Below, piece after piece: positions 5,876 to 6,248 of a stretch of DNA of 6,248 nt. The translations under genes were made by a program, and so were the position numbers. The notes under the pieces were generated by a model. That model did not search any database and had not been told where the DNA came from. It was given only the letters and a program-made list of their open reading frames with translations. Within the stretch, counting starts at the first letter, position 1. Every line of letters starts with the position of its first letter. This DNA is from Akkermansia muciniphila (lineage in GTDB: Bacteria; Pseudomonadota; Gammaproteobacteria; Burkholderiales; Burkholderiaceae_C), in contig CALPVM020000149.1 in NCBI GenBank assembly GCA_943327015.2, positions 1 to 6,248 of the forward strand. Reading direction: 5' to 3'.

Positions 5876-6248
5876 ATGGAACTGATTACCTTTTTATTCG
5901 ACTTTATCCTGCACGTAGATCGCTACCTGGAGATGTTTGTACAAAACTACGGAGCGTGGGTTTACGCTTTGTTGTTTTTGATTATTTTTGTGGAAACTGG
6001 TGTGGTTGTCATGCCATTTTTGCCGGGAGACTCGTTATTGTTTGTAGTGGGCGCTTTGTGCGGCGCGGGTTTGATGAGCTTTCCACTGGTGGTGGTGTTA
6101 CTAATTACGGCCGCTATTTTGGGCGACCAGTGTAACTACTCCATAGGTCGCTATTTTGGCCCCAAGGTGTTTCAGTGGGAAAACTCGCGCATCTTTAACA
6201 AAGCGGCTTTCGATAGAACCCATGCTTTTTATGAAAAGTATGGCGGTA
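5876..6248 (+). CDS. dedA: DedA family membrane protein, C-terminus cut off by window edge
   Basis: Inner-membrane protein of the DedA/VTT (SNARE-associated) family. Members act in membrane potential, envelope stress and cationic peptide resistance, and some carry undecaprenyl phosphate or other lipids across the membrane. The first 124 residues are present out of roughly 210 to 220. The N-terminus resembles E. coli DedA closely as I recall it: FDFILHVDRYL, then GAWVYALLFLIIFVETG and PFLPGDSLLF, and later GDQCNYSIGRYFG. E40 and D52 correspond to the acidic pair found essential in E. coli YqjA (E39, D51). The essential arginines fall beyond the window. The ATG at 5876 is placed by this N-terminal match. 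The gene follows the cyclase by 26 bases on the same strand, so it may be read from the cyclase transcript as well as from its own promoter. The family is certain; the exact paralogue and transported substrate are inferred from similarity. Confidence 0.92.
   Translation, partial: MELITFLFDFILHVDRYLEMFVQNYGAWVYALLFLIIFVETGVVVMPFLPGDSLLFVVGALCGAGLMSFPLVVVLLITAAILGDQCNYSIGRYFGPKVFQWENSRIFNKAAFDRTHAFYEKYGG

Overview
The window looks like chromosomal DNA from a betaproteobacterium, most likely in the order Burkholderiales. The main reason is MutL: its C-terminal half carries the endonuclease motif in the DMHA form seen in Neisseria, and it ends in a CNHGRPTW...LFLRG tail I associate with this group. 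The family is inferred from remembered protein similarity, not from a search. The DNA is almost fully coding, with no RNA genes, insertion sequences, CRISPR arrays or prophage remains.

Layout. Positions 1 to 4023 hold three genes on the minus strand, read from right to left: mutL (mismatch repair), a NorM-type MATE drug/sodium antiporter, and a Bcr/CflA-type major facilitator drug exporter whose C-terminal part lies beyond the left edge. mutL and the MATE gene are 5 bases apart, and the MATE and exporter genes overlap by 14 bases, so the three probably form one transcript. Positions 4024 to 4187 are a short divergent promoter region. Positions 4188 to 5849 encode, on the plus strand, a membrane-bound class III adenylate cyclase with a probable Cache-like extracytoplasmic sensor, a HAMP linker and a complete catalytic site. 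After 26 bases, a DedA-family membrane protein begins and runs off the right edge.

The genes do not form one pathway. The left operon joins a DNA repair protein to two efflux pumps. The right side is a cAMP signalling protein followed by a membrane lipid-carrier type protein. The most unusual shared feature is at the starts of the three genes that have upstream space (mutL, the cyclase, dedA). Each lacks a well-placed Shine-Dalgarno sequence and has a -10-like hexamer only 6 to 8 bases before the start codon, which suggests leaderless or nearly leaderless transcripts. I found no clearly new multi-gene system here.
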